From contig JBHJGV010000092.1 in the NCBI GenBank assembly GCA_050331455.1, positions 1 to 32,718 on the forward strand: a stretch of 32,718 bases of DNA. Reading direction: 5' to 3'. The DNA comes from CAYUYV01 sp050331455. Its GTDB lineage: Bacteria; Pseudomonadota; Alphaproteobacteria; JAJFIK01. Position 1 is the stretch's first letter. Each line of letters opens with the position of its first letter. The notes under the pieces were generated by a model. That model ran no database searches and was not told where the DNA came from. It was given only the letters and a program-made list of their open reading frames with translations. This document shows, one piece after another, positions 32,690 to 32,718 of the stretch. The translations under genes were made by a program, and so were the position numbers.

Positions 32690-32718
32690 GGGGGCAGGGA
32701 GGGGGTGTGATTAACTAC

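Overview
The window is GC-rich, gene-dense DNA from an alphaproteobacterium. The class is suggested by flaF and flbT together with DUF1217, DUF6468 and MotE-type flagellar proteins, which are alphaproteobacterial specialities. The genus cannot be fixed from the sequence; a Rhodospirillales- or Kordiimonadales-like organism would fit. No rRNA, tRNA, CRISPR array, insertion sequence or phage gene was seen.

Positions 1-16,640 are one flagellar basal-body and export cluster. It starts with the flagellin regulators flaF and flbT and a DUF1217 gene. The export ATPase gene fliI follows on the minus strand. A rightward operon then carries flgB, flgC, fliE, fliQ, flhA, fliR and flhB (proximal rod, MS-ring/rod junction and export gate). 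A leftward operon carries fliL, fliM, a DUF6468 gene and a motE-like gene, and a second rightward operon carries fliF, fliH, fliN, fliP and fliG. Together they encode the MS ring, the C-ring/switch, most of the export gate and the ATPase complex. No hook, filament, stator or sigma-factor gene lies in the window. Many junctions are 4-base start/stop overlaps, which implies translational coupling. Unusual points are the position of fliG after fliP and the altered conserved residues in FliG and FliM.

Positions 16,640-32,718 hold mixed chromosomal genes in short units. In order they are: an epoxide-hydrolase-like protein; a sensor-only relative of LuxR-type regulators that lacks the DNA-binding domain; a coupled pair of membrane proteins (ABA4-like plus an uncharacterised seven-helix protein); a homocysteine S-methyltransferase; a sodium/calcium-exchanger-like antiporter with a degenerate first repeat; a secreted DUF2141 protein; a remnant of an M20 peptidase gene; a UbiG-like methyltransferase; an unknown two-helix membrane protein with a clear terminator; the Lhr-type helicase and PdeM phosphoesterase pair of the ligase-associated DNA repair module; a polyprenyl-phosphate sugar-phosphate transferase (WcaJ type) with a short-chain dehydrogenase-like protein; an MscS channel; and a small membrane protein.

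No complete new defence or mobile system was found. The best leads are the ABA4-like/seven-helix pair, the FliG/FliM residue changes, the sensor-only regulator and the half-degenerate antiporter.
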